DNA of 64,000 nt from Rhyacichthys aspro (lineage: Eukaryota > Chordata > Actinopteri > Gobiiformes > Rhyacichthyidae). The DNA is taken from positions 2,027,160 through 2,091,159 of the forward strand of contig CM072148.1 of NCBI GenBank assembly GCA_036850595.1, read 5' to 3'. The translations under genes and the position numbers were made by a program. Below are positions 35,400-46,785 of this stretch, one piece after another. Under the pieces are notes generated by a model, which saw only the letters and a program-made list of their open reading frames with translations, was not told the origin of the DNA and searched no databases. The first letter of the stretch is position 1, and the number at the start of each line of letters is the position of its first letter.

Positions 35400-35533
35400 C
35401 TGAGATGCTGACGTAGACGGGCGGGCTGCTGACCGTCTCCCCCGTCAGCTCGTTCACGGCCTCGGCGTGATATCGACCCGCGTCCGTCGCTGTTGTCGCC
35501 AGGACCACCAGCTGATTGTCCAAAGTGATTGCT
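35400..35533 (-). CDS. sdk1: Internal exon of a Sidekick-like cell adhesion gene (Ig domain 2, second half)
   Basis: Sidekick proteins are large single-pass adhesion molecules with six Ig and thirteen fibronectin III domains; they join matching neurons at synapses. On the minus strand this exon encodes about 44 residues starting AITLDNQLVVLATT, then DAGRYHAEAVN, and ending PPVYVSIS. The DAGRY..AVN segment is the F strand of an Ig fold, but alanine stands where the second disulfide cysteine usually sits. As I recall, SDK1 and SDK2 Ig domain 2 also lack it there (DAGxYYVQAVN), and NQLV.LATT fits SDK1 better than SDK2 (NTLVILST). The upstream intron ends in a pyrimidine-rich tract and cacag; the downstream intron begins gtaaag after CAG. 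The exon starts at the third base of a codon and ends after the first base. No adjoining exon was recognised, so both flanking introns appear longer than 28 kb. Sidekick is likely; sdk1 rather than sdk2 is moderately likely. Confidence 0.72.
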
Positions 35534-35562
35534 CTGTGATAAAACAAAAACAGAGAAAAAGA
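35534..35562 (-). other. Splice acceptor and pyrimidine tract of the Sidekick-like exon
   Basis: Read on the minus strand, a tract of mostly T and C (ctttttctctgtttttgtt) runs up to tatcacag just before the exon. This is a good vertebrate 3' splice site and fixes the exon start at 35533. Confidence 0.65.
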
Positions 35563-36112
35563 TCTTACCACGGCACTATATCACTCACGTCATCGTCTCA
35601 CTTTCCACTTTTTCATTCATAAACACCATCTTTCTAACATCGCTCTTCCTTCAATCGTGTTTAAACTAAGACTCTGACAAGACGTGGAGCGTATTTGGAA
35701 CACGTCTGATCTGGAACGGGTAAAGAGCGAGACGACACATTGAAAACAAGCATCAAAGAGGAACAGGGATTGAGAGGGCTTAAATAAATCTCTCCTCCTG
35801 TCTCAGATTGATATGTGGCTCATTTTGTGTCTCTTTCATTCTTCTGGCCATTTCACTTGTTTGTGTACTATTCTCCCGTCGCACTGATCCATCGCCATTT
35901 CCCCGGCAGCGATCGATACGAGCACAAACACGACGCTATCACAGACACGCACGCTTTGGATTCATGTGACTCTCGCTGATAAGAAACAATGACTTTATGT
36001 GACTAATATAATGTTTCCAGACTCCACAAAACTGTGAATATAAGCCTTTTCTGGATAAACTGGGCTGGTGGACGGGACAATAAACACATAACAATGAGTA
36101 TTTTACTGCTGC
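35534..36112. other. Intron upstream of the Sidekick-like exon, no gene seen
   Basis: Beyond the splice acceptor tract the sequence is AT-rich and unique. The expected first half of Ig domain 2 was looked for on the minus strand but not recognised here. Confidence 0.5.
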
Positions 36113-36395
36113 ATTTTAGTTTATTGTAACAGGAATCATCTGTGAAAAAATGAGACCTTAAGACGTGATCTAGTCTTTATAATGAAGGATTTTAATAGAT
36201 GAGAATGATCAGTCCACAGCAGGATTTTGTCCAATCACAGCTCACTTCAGGTAAAAAGGAGCGCTCCCATTGGTCGACACTGATGTCAACAACGAAGGAA
36301 CAAGGAAATAAACCAAGGAAATGGGTTATTCTGTTGGAAATACGTCTTATTTTACAGAGAAACAGCTCAAAAAAGATAAAAATAACAAAACACGC
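36113..36395 (+). mobile_element. TTAA MITE family 1, subtype B, truncated at both ends
   Basis: agtttattgtaacaggaatc, ttaagacgtgatctagtctt, the core ggagcgctcccattggtcgac at about 36260-36280, caaggaaatgggttattctg and agagaaacagctcaaaaaag match, in reverse, the copies at 1.3 and 53.5 kb. Both inverted ends and the TTAA sites are missing. Confidence 0.72.
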
Positions 36396-39300
36396 AGTCA
36401 TTAAACATGGATAAACGTCCTTTCACCGTCGGGTCCTGCAAATACCAAACACAAGTGGATTTCTCCTTCTTCTTCTTATTTTTATTTTACGTGAAATCCT
36501 GAATAAACCTTAACCTCGCTGCTAACTGTCCGCAGAAAGAAGAGGTGTGGAACTGTATCGTGTAAGTTCACCACCAAATGCCTCAAAAAACATCACTATT
36601 CTCTATAAAAACACTTAAATGAGTGCTCAAAAAGAAACACAAGTGTGCAAAAGAGGTCTGAAATCTCAGTAGGACTTTCCTGGATTAATAAAGGTTAAAT
36701 AAAATGAAAAAGTTTCCTTCCACTGTCTCCTTCCATGAAGCCTTAAAAGTGTTAAAAGTGTATATTTTGTTATGTGTTATTTTGATCCAGTTCGATGCAA
36801 GTGTAAAGGATTATATGGACTAAGTACTAAAAATACAGTAGTATTCCTATTGAATGCAGACTTTTGACATTAACTCTAATTTGTCGTACATTGTGTGAAT
36901 GAAAACATTGTCAAATACAACCAAGAAAAGTGCAAATGCTAAACATAACTACATTTTGTTAGTGTATTTTTTAATGTAATTTCACCAATAAACCTCTTTT
37001 ATTGTATTTGTTTGTAGTCTGGGCTAAAGTGGGCTGTAGAAAGAAGAGATGTGGGATTGTATTTAACAACAAAAGTCCTCCAAGAACCAACAATACATTT
37101 TCTATAAAAGTTCTACTGACGACACAAATCACTCCGTGTCCCTTTGTCCAACAAATATCTACAAAAACACACAAATGTCCCAGTTTTGACCAGACCATGT
37201 CCCTATTGTCGCCATTTTAACAAACAACAATCACTGCTGCAAACTTAAAAACAATTGTCCACAAGCCTTCTTTTCTTTACTGGAAACATGTGGGTCTTTT
37301 AGATTATTGTCTATGTCCATGGGTTTTTTAATTCTAGTAAGGTTTAAAGCACCAGTGGAGCTCTTCTTTTGAGTTTACTGTTGATATAAAACAATTAAAT
37401 GAGCACTGATTGCGACACTTCATTTTTTCATCTGCCACTGGGTTTGTAGAAAAAAGTGTTGCAGTTTGAAGGTTTGGGAACATGGTCACCTTAATAACTG
37501 TAAGTAGAATAAATGTTTCTCCAAAGGTTACATCGATCCATTCACTTTGGGAGACACTTCAGTCGCATTTCGAGGTAGATCTTGTTTTGGAAGAAGACGA
37601 TGTGGGAGACCAAAGCCAAAGCCAGTGTTGGAGGATAAAAAACCCAACGTATTTTCATTTGTTTGAAGCTGTGTCTGGAGCGAGCGCTGAAGGAAGCACA
37701 GGTTGTTGTTTTTACTAATGCTCCTTGTCTGTTTAGCCCTAAACTTCTCTGCCATTCCAACCCCTCAGCACTGAAATAAAATCAATATGAGCAAAGAGGG
37801 AATAAAGCATATTAAAGTCAGATTACTGGCTTTTATTCTTATAGACTCCGACTCGACTCTGGCCCCAGACACAAGGAGCTCTCGCACTGAAATCCCTCAG
37901 GATCAACCCTGAGTCTGTAATATGAAAACGCTCATGTTTAGATATCACTGTATTTGTGAGTCTGGGACCGGCGGCGTGTTCTGTTCCTGTCTGAAGGGTT
38001 AGTTTACTTCTATGTTGTTAATGGTGCTTCTCGTGTATGTATTACACATATCATTAGCTATTATTGATGGTGTCATTGTATTTAAAGTAAAAAATACCAA
38101 TAAAAACACTGATTTGGAACAACCAGCTCATCTAATATCTGCTGAAATGTGTGTTGTGTTTATCTTGCCCTAAAAAAAACACAAAAAACTCAAAACATTA
38201 CAGTACAAAGCAGTGCAAAGGCCAAATATAAACATACATATATAGCCTGTATGTAGCAGCTGAAAGATTAGAGGAGACAATGTGACAAAAAAAAAAAAAT
38301 AGTGTTGGGAAATATATAAAGAGAGCATGCAGTAAAACTATATACACTTTAGAACAAATTTTAAAAATAGAATATAAAAAATATAACTTTAAAAGGTGCA
38401 ACTAGGTCAAGATAAATTAGCTATTTAATAAAAACAGCACTCTTTATACACTTTTCTAATGGGATTACAGGAGAAAAAAGAAAAAAGAAAGATCAAATCA
38501 GCGGTGACGCATTCCATCAAAAGCAATCGACAACAATAAGCAAAATGCAGAGTTTTTTCATTTAAAAAGTGTAGGAGTTTGATAAGAATATAGACTCACT
38601 GTTTTTTTCTTAATTAATATTAATTAATTAATTTCTTGGTGTGAGGCAGAAGTGCTAACAACTCATTTTATCATCATATTGTGTATAAAAAAGGCAATGT
38701 ATTTTATTTTAGTCTTAACTAATAAAAATACAGTTATATTCAGCGTGCTATGGCTATAATAAATAAGTATTATTTTATAAAAACAACTTAATGCTGATGG
38801 AAACTGGTGGGTCTCAAGAGATGAAGCCAGTGGAAAACTAGTAATGTCCATTAACACAGAGTGGATTCACAAAGGGAACATACTGCAGTATTAGTGAGTA
38901 ATACAGCACTGAGATGCTTCTGGGCTCGGTTTAAAGGAACCAACAGCTTGGAATTTACAGAAAATCCATCTATACACACTCACTTAATCATTGTTTAAAT
39001 GTGTTTCTTTCCAAATCACTCAATATCATACATAGGAAAAATATTATGATGAACCAAACCATGAACAATGTACTTCTCTAATGCTACACCTCACGAGCTG
39101 TTAGCATTACTAGCTAGCAATAGTGTGAGGCTGCATTTATGTCCAAATTCAGTTAGAAAGTCATGTTTTTGAAGCCATTATCTGACTATTTGTATCAGAT
39201 TAAATGTTATTCCTCTTTTTGATGAAGATTTAGTGCCAATAAATACTCAAATGTAGCTTTAGTTAAACACACCAGACTGTTAAGAGTTAAATAGTCCAGG

Positions 39301-41167
39301 ATTTTAGTGTTTTTTTCATCGTAGGAAAACATTTTTACACATTTTCAAGAACAAGAGTATCTTTCAAGGCTCTGTGCTTAATGCAAACGATGATATCACT
39401 CCATTTTTCTCTTTACTGCCGGTGGGTACAACCTATGCACCGCTTAAACACTTATATCAAATAATAAAAACGGAATAGAAGCCATGTTAATACATCTTTA
39501 AGGCCGAGTTCTGAGGCTGAAATATCACTTTCGTGCAGCCGACAGCACTGACACAGGTGCAGGCTGCATGTGGGGCTTTTAAACGCTGCACCGACATCAG
39601 AATGGCTTTCAGACGAGTGCAAAGCGCCGAAAACACCGAGCGCAGCACTTACAACCTAAAAATACGACTGTGGATAAAAGGCTACGTGAACGGCAAAGTG
39701 ACATGAGTTACCGCTCGAATGAACTCGGAGGTTTTGCTTTATTTATGTTATCTTGTGTCACTGTACATGAAAAAAAAAACTAAAAACTTATCTTAAAAAA
39801 AACAGTGAAAGTAAGAGCCGTGGATTGAACTTGAGAAAAGAGACGGGGCTTGTTCCACACAGCGGTAGAATTCCTCATGTCTAATTTTATTCGGTGTGAT
39901 TTCCCAGGAGAGCGCCAGCCGCTGTAGGAGCCCCAACCTTGACACTGACACTCTATTTGTGAGAAATGCACGCCGCGGTGTTTCTGGAGGTGTGCATCAG
40001 TCCTGTCTCCAGTAAAAAAAACCTGAGCTGAGGTGGAAAATACAGACGTTCGGTCAGTGTTCCAGCTTGTCCTCTACGAAAAGGAAAAAAAAATATGGTG
40101 TTCGGTTCAGAAAAACACAGTCATCGTCAGGGAAAGATAACAGGGCAGAGAGGAAGACGGAGGGCAAAATACAGGAAATAACCGGCCTCATTAATTATTA
40201 AAACATGCAACCTTCCTCTAACCTTTTATATCTTGACCATAACCTTAACCTCAGTCCAACATTTCCTTCCTCAAACCCATTTATTTTGAGTTTACAGTGA
40301 CACTCGTAAAGAATACTGAAATAATTGGTTGAATGGACAAACAAATAAATGAAAAAGAAACTGAAAAAACTAGGACTGCATCACAATATTATATTATAAT
40401 TTCAATTAGAGCTCTGCGATTAAATGCATTTTAAACACGATTATTAAAATGAAAAGACAACAGGGCTGCAGCTTATAGATAATGTGCCAGGTGCAAATGA
40501 CACCGACATTAGTAAAAAAACAGTTTATAATTTATCTTTTGTGCTCCGAATTAGAAAAATAGGCTTCAGACATTTTGGACAATAACACGTTCAGCTTCAT
40601 TTGTAATAGAAGCTTTTATAGAAATAATAATAAGGCTGTTTGTTCTCACAGATAATGTACTGTGTGGTGTTTTATCTGATGAAGTTACAGCTTTTACTAA
40701 CGTTAATGGAGGAGGTTTACTGTTGAATGAAGCAGAGTGGGTCTGTTAATAAGTTCAAAATTTCTTTTTATCAATATTTCCCCCCTTTTTTTTCAAGTTA
40801 GCGCCTTAATCCATCATTCACTCCTTGAATATTTGTCGTAAAGAGGAACTGTCATCATTTCTTGTATTCAACAATTTGTCTTTTCGCCCCAAATAAAAAC
40901 TAGTGCTTAAACTGAAAAATCCAATTGTAGTTGCTGCCTAGTAAAAATGTCTTCTATCAGTAGCATAACATTTGATTTTATGACCCATCCACCACCCCAA
41001 CCCGGCTTCAGAACAAGAATGAGTAAATCTAGGACCTACTCAGCTACGTTAACAGAGACATCCGTGAGAAAGCTTCAAGAAGTCAGTGTAAGGACGTGGT
41101 TTTTATTCTTGTAGATGATCAAAGCAGCTTCAGACCAGGGTTACTTCGGTTGGAAAATAACTTCCTT
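36396..41167. other. Intron, no gene seen
   Basis: Contains a weak direct similarity between 36535-36660 and 37038-37180 (agaaagaagaggtgtgg / agaaagaagagatgtggg). There are A-rich runs at 38170 and 38285. Several frames under 80 codons at 36971-37760 have no recognisable product, and 40385-40470 looks like an old repeat fragment (gagctctgcgattaaatgca). Confidence 0.45.
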
Positions 41168-41360
41168 CATCGCGGGAAGACGACAGGAGACGGAAAGAGA
41201 ACGGCTTTAAATATCAAACTATGTTAATGATTGGGACCTGAATACCAGCCGGAACAGGTTAGGAGCAGTTTACTTTAAATCAGAGAGAAATTATTACTAT
41301 TCGACTAAATTCTTATGATATTTACTCGACTAAAACTAATGAGAATTGAGACAGAGTTAC
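41168..41360 (+). repeat. Dispersed repeat, family F, partial copy
   Basis: ggaagacgacaggagacgga and aataccagccggaacaggtt through gtttactttaaatcagagag match the copy at 60385-60980 in reverse; the first part also matches 51823-52297. Confidence 0.65.
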
Positions 41361-41660
41361 TGAGAACTAGGAGTGTAACAAAAAATTGGAAAATCAAGAT
41401 TCTTCGGCTGAATCAGATCGAATAGAATCGTAGACTTTAAAAACCTCATTGCGTTTATTCGACCAAATTAAAGGAATTTTTAAGGATAATTAACAATTTG
41501 GCTCAAAGACTAATGAGAAACATGTTTAGAACAAGACTAAACTTTTGATTACATACTTTTTTATGTGTATTTTGATTATTTTGCCTTGTCACAAATATCT
41601 AAATCAATCAGAATTTGTCGTTTCTGAATCGAATCGGAACCGAAGATTTACTGAGATCTA
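41361..41660. repeat. Possible old teleost repeat rich in GAATCG motifs
   Basis: aggagtgtaacaaaaaattg, gaatcagatcgaatagaatc and ctgaatcgaatcggaaccg resemble, as I recall, a common fish repeat of the gggtgtaacgatt...tcgaatcggaatcg kind. The class was not determined. Confidence 0.35.
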
Positions 41661-42763
41661 CTGAGAACCTTCACAGACACTGGGTCCAAAGGCAAACCCA
41701 TTAAAACAAGATAGATCCGTGTCCAAACCTCACTAAAACACACCCTCCCAATAAAGACGAGAACGGCCCAGAAAAGCCTCCTCTTGTTCAGGTCGAGGAG
41801 CGGCGTGTACGTCCTCCCTCGAGTCTCTACGGTGTTTTACAGCCGGAACACTCGTTAACCGCCGCGACCAGCTCGTTTCATCGTCTGTTTCGGGCCGACA
41901 CGCGCTGATTAATAGACAGTGAAGACCCGCTTCCATTTTCTGTCAACGTTTCCTGAAGCCTGGGAGGTTTGAGAGAATCGGAAAGTTATTAAATTCAAAG
42001 TCAAAGGCGGCTCTGTGGGCGGCTGCGAGTACGGGAGAAGGCCAATTAAGATAGCATATTAATATCGGAGTATTTGTACCGGTTAAAGAAAGTAGTTCTT
42101 GTTCTTTCATTTCTGGTTAGAGTAAGTGTAAGAGATGATTTGAAATGACTGCGACGATCGCCTCCCATTTGTTTGGGATTGGGAGGTCTCTTATTAAAAT
42201 GTAAAGATAGCAAAAGGGTAAGTAATGAAATACGCCAACAAGACGTGAGGCAATACAGATTAAAAGACCTCGATTCATTTAGAAAACTCCTACAAAATAA
42301 TATAAAACAGCAGCTGGAGGGCGGTTATATCGGAGTCAAAGACAGACCAGTCACACTGGATACAGAAGGGATCTAATAGAGCTCGAGTTGTGAGTTTGTG
42401 CTCTCGTTGCATTTTACATTTAATTAAACTGGACTCAGATCGGCTTTTTTAATTAAAGACAAACTGGATTGAGAAGCGGCACATGACTCTGAATGTTTAC
42501 GTGCAGCAGAGATACGGAAGTGACTGTTCTTCCTCGAGAGAAAGGAACTAGAGAACAGCAGTAAACTCTCATTTAGGCCTCGGGTTTATTTGAAGCAGTT
42601 CTTCTTTAGATTATTAACAACATCAATCAGCAACAAAGGCAGACCTCTCTATTGTTACTGTTGCTATTTATATTTCCACTGCTTATCTAGACGTATGTTT
42701 CCAAGAAAATCTAATTATTGACATACCTCGATTATAAATGAGGTTAAAGGTCGGACACAGCAC
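41661..42763. other. Intron, no gene seen; possible conserved segment
   Basis: The frame at 42173-42376 (67 codons) is unrecognised. The segment 42000-42380 is unique, compositionally balanced, and carries gccaattaagatagcatatt and similar TAAT/ATTA cores, so it may be a conserved non-coding element. Confidence 0.35.
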
Positions 42764-43210
42764 TGAGCAGCTCCAGAGTAACACACGGAAACAGAAAAAA
42801 TATAGAGAACAGTGTTTAGAGACAGACTCAATCATTTAAAACCATCAAAGACACATATGTCTCTGGAAATACTGTTTATCTGTTATTCTGTTCTGTTCAT
42901 GTCGTAAAAAGTTTAAAAGAACAAGCTTCTACTGTAGTTTATGATGTGTTCAAGTGCTTTCAGACATCACAGTTGCAGAGTTTGATGTGTTTAGAACTTT
43001 TTTAACTCAGAAATTCAGAGTTTTACTGTGATATTTATTAATAACAGTCGGGTACATTAGCTTTTAATCCTTCGAATGACTCAGGTTTACAGTCTTCTCT
43101 TTTATAACAAAGGCTTCTGTGAAATAGACACATGAATGCAGCATCAGCCTGAGTGGACACATACTTCGATTCTCTTTCATTCTTCTTTTGTAAACTCCAG
43201 CTGTGAACAC
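42764..43210 (+). repeat. Dispersed repeat, family D, copy 2
   Basis: Direct-orientation match to 20804-21290, including agacacatatgtctctggaaa and gcttctactgtagtttatgat. The first 190 bp are best preserved. Confidence 0.75.
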
Positions 43211-43248
43211 ACTCTGATTTAACTCTGTAAATGTATTATTACTGTTTG

Positions 43249-43305
43249 GCTCCGGGACCGATCCCACAACCTTGTTGCTGTGAGTCGAGAGCTCTAACCA
43301 TTCAT
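43249..43305. repeat. Possible tRNA-like/SINE-type repeat fragment
   Basis: ccgggaccgatcccacaacc, ttgttgctgtgagtcgagag, ctctaaccatt resembles the common fish repeat motif GAACCCACAACCTTCTTGCTGTGAGGCGACAGTGCTAACCAC as I recall its parts. It adjoins the family D copy. Confidence 0.4.
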
Positions 43306-44514
43306 TTTCTTCGGCTTTTCGATGCTTTGGACGAGGTACACTCTGGACTATTGCCCGTTATCGGCAAGACTTACACTTAGTCGCCAAAATCTCATTGTTG
43401 ACAACCCCGAGCTGATGCAGAGAGTGTTTGTTTAGCTAATATTATCACAACATGTTTAATAAATAAATAAATGCAAATGTACCTAAGATGGAAAAAAAAA
43501 ATGCTCAAACAAGATGCAGAGAGTATGAGGTTTCTGCACCAGTCTCCTGCAGGATATTGTTCACATGATAATCACAAAATAATTGGATTGTCTTCACACA
43601 TGCAACTGCTCCAGATAAAGATCAATAAAGTTTGGAGAATATGTGTGTTTTTATCATTTATGTCACATCTAACTCGTCCACTCTTCTTATTTCCAAAATG
43701 TTATGAGCTGAAGGATCCATGAGCATGAGTTATTTAAGTCAAAAAATGCAGGTGGAATGAAATTCATGTAAATATCTGGAAGGTTTGGTATCAAGGCTGT
43801 GTTTTTAATTAAAGAGTTTGGATAGAGACGGCTCCATCGATGTGTGTGTGTGTGTTCCTCTCCAGGCTGGAAAAAGACAGGAAAATTAAAATACTGTAAT
43901 CAACTGCATCCAGCTGCCTTATTTCTGCATCCTCCATCCCATAAAAACGAAAACAGCCTCTCTGCCTTTTTCTCTTAAATCCCATTTCCCATTCTCACGC
44001 AGATTACAATCGGCACTTTTTTGTCTATTCCAATTTTCTGTGTGCTCCTCCAGCGAGTCCCTATCAGCGCGCCCTCCCCTCGCCGCCGTCGTCTCAGCCC
44101 AAACCCCTCTCGACCCGACAACCACAGCCAGATTGCTCTTTCATTAAGTGTCTTGCCCCCAGACTCATTTAGCACACACAGAAAAATGTTCAGTGGAGCC
44201 AAGAGTTAATGAGCGGCCGTCAGACGAGACCGAGTGTGTTTTAAATCAGAGTTGGTGGACGAGGGTCTGCGTTTCCTGGCAGCGAAGTCCACATTGGTCT
44301 CGCATCCTCTCGATATTTCTGTCATTAACCGTGGTCCCCATAGAAACCCCGTCTCTGGAGATAGACGTCCACTGATGTAGCGACAATAGCATGTAGCTAA
44401 TGATGCTAGCTGTGTTAAAACTGTGTTCAGCAGAAACCTTTGAGTCTGTTAAGTTAAAAGACAGTTAAAAACAGAAGTTACTATATTTGCAGTAAGGTCA
44501 AAGGTCAGGTAGTG
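43306..44514. other. Intron, no gene seen
   Basis: A CpG-bearing patch lies at 44035-44300. Overlapping frames on both strands at 43919-44375 follow from this GC patch. Nothing is recognisable as protein. Confidence 0.45.
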
Positions 44515-45115
44515 TAAAAGGCTGTGCCCCTAACCCCTCAATCACTACATAGTGCACTGAATTAGTGAACGTTTCGGACGCTAAACGCTTGATAGTCACA
44601 TGACTGATTAACAAAAACTGAACTCAGCTGATAATGGACTTTTGTAATAGACTCTGGCAGGATTTAAATGATAAAAAGTATTAATAATAATGTGTTTTAC
44701 TCAACAAGCCTCGTCCTGTTGATGAGAAAAACAGACTGGATTATTGCAGCTTGTTAATGTCTCAGAGGAAGCTCTTATATCTGCGTCTGTATGAGCTCAG
44801 GTTCAGCTAACGTTAGTGATTTAACAACATAACAGTTTATTAAAAACTATTTACAACTAAATACGTAATAACACATATATACACAAGTGTTTCTCCCACT
44901 CGCTTCATTCAAACCTGTACAGTTTAAACATGTCACGGTCATGTCACGGCTGTTCTCCGACAATAATTTGCAAAGTATTATGGTGTATTTTGACTCCAGT
45001 GACCTTCTCTGCTCACTACTTTTATTGATGCATTGTGGGAAACTTTGACTGCACTACATCTCAGTCTATAGACATTCAGACACCACTACAGAGTGAACTA
45101 TAAAGTAATTAATGT
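44515..45115. repeat. Possible dispersed element with TAGTGCACT-type ends
   Basis: It begins near cccctcaatcactacatagtgcactg and ends near gcactacatctcagtctatagacattcagac and actacagagtgaactataaag. Such strings recall a common fish element whose ends read CACTACATAGTGCACT. The boundaries are uncertain. Confidence 0.3.
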
Positions 45116-46228
45116 GTTTATTCAGACACAGCTAAAGTTATCTGCTGCTAGCGAGTGGCGCTAAAGTATAACAGAGGGTCATAAAGAATTAGAGGAACAT
45201 TGACAGCAGACAGGAAGTACAGTCTGAAAAGAGCAACCTTTCAAAATGATCCCTGGTATGCTTTAAAAACAAGTTAAAAAAGAGTCAAACGAGTCAAAAA
45301 AGAAAGTTTAAATGGGTTCAAACAGTGTAACAGGGTTTCAGCAATAAAATTAGACAAGAAATGCAAGAGTCAAAAATAAATATGACGCTGGAAGAATGCT
45401 GTTTAGATGAAAAAAAAAAACAAAAAAAACATAGACATTGCATTTGATTGTTTTGTGTCTAAACATAAGGTTGATTAGCTTGTCACAAAATCATTATAAT
45501 CACGAAGAGGAATTAAATAAATGACACTGCTGTGATCTGCGTCGTAACAGTAAATTGACTTTTTTTTTAGATCAGAACAACCTACAAACAAGTTATTTTA
45601 TGGAACACAATTTCATCCTTCAGTGTTTCATACATCGTGACCCTTTGTGGCTGGAGTTTTGGAGCTTAGCTAATGGAGGACTCTGTAAGGCACTGAGCAT
45701 GTGTGAAGTCCAGCTCCAGTCCAACTAAGCAGTCTAAAAGCAGCATTATGAGTGTGTTAGCGTGATGAAAAAAAAAGAAATTAGCCGTGTTTTAGTTTTA
45801 GAAAGACAACACTTCTGTTTTTGAGATCTGGCGAGTCAAGTAGAATAAAAAAAATACTGGCTTTGCATTTGAGACATGTTCTGAACGGTCAGTGAGGGCC
45901 ACTCGATAATTTCTTAACAACTAATCCAGTATTTTTCTGGTGCCACGTTCTTAATGCACAGTTTGACGTGGCTCAGGGAACCACTCCACTGTAAAGCACG
46001 TCCAGATTACCAGTTTTCATCATCCTCATCTGTAAAAGAGATCCCCAGATACACCTCGTCCTATTACCACAGAGGGGCACTCAGGACCCCTCACAGACGT
46101 TAGAGTCGGATGTTTAGCTTCTGTACGACTCGTTGCTCACATGAATACATTCTCTGTACGACCGACTGAGAGTTAATGTTCCACTTTAACTTTAGCTGCT
46201 TTGCTTTATATGAGACTGAAAACAATCC
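45116..46228. other. Intron, no gene seen
   Basis: Unique AT-rich sequence with A-runs at 45410-45428 and T-run at 45561-45569. Confidence 0.5.
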
Positions 46229-46785
46229 TCAGACTCCATTCTCCTCCAAAATCAGTCTAGGGACCTCTCCTGCTTCTCTTTTATTAAAAATAAAACCAGA
46301 CCAGTTTTTCCTCCAAAGTACTAATCCATTTGACCAAACTGAAGTTTAGAGTTTAGCGTTAGCTTAGCTGTGACTTCAGCGTCAGGACGACAATTATCTC
46401 CTCCTCGTTAAACATTACGTGATTGAATTGACAGTATTTATCTGTGTTTTACGTTGCCTCCCTTTTCTCTGTTCATGCTTTTATTTTTTCAGCTGTTTCT
46501 CTGTTAAAAGACATATTCAGCTGAAAATACACTTTATCTGCAGCTATTAAACTTCCTGGAACGTCATGTGACAAGTGTCGACCAATGGGAGCGCTCCTTT
46601 TTCGAGCCAAGGTTTTCTGTTCCTGAATAGAGGTTCTCATCTATTACAATCCCTTACAATAAACACTAGATGACTTTTTTTTTTGTTTTTTTTTTGTTTT
46701 TTTTTTCTTTTTTTTACAAATGATTGCTTTTACCACAAACTATTTTTCACCAGAAGAAAAAAACTATCAGCTGTAGTCTGTTTAA
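46229..46785 (-). mobile_element. TTAA MITE family 1, subtype A, one end lost
   Basis: It runs from cagactccattctcctcca to CAGCTGTAGTCTGT and a TTAA at 46782-46785; the other inverted end is missing. The interior is almost identical to the copies at 13.8 and 63.2 kb. A T-rich expansion (46676-46719, T10 runs split by G or C) has grown near the right end. Confidence 0.78.

Noticed and set aside
42173..42376. 67-codon frame with charged, helix-like composition
   Set aside because: It has no family resemblance and lacks exon-like splice signals in the right phase. Listed only as possible conserved non-coding sequence.
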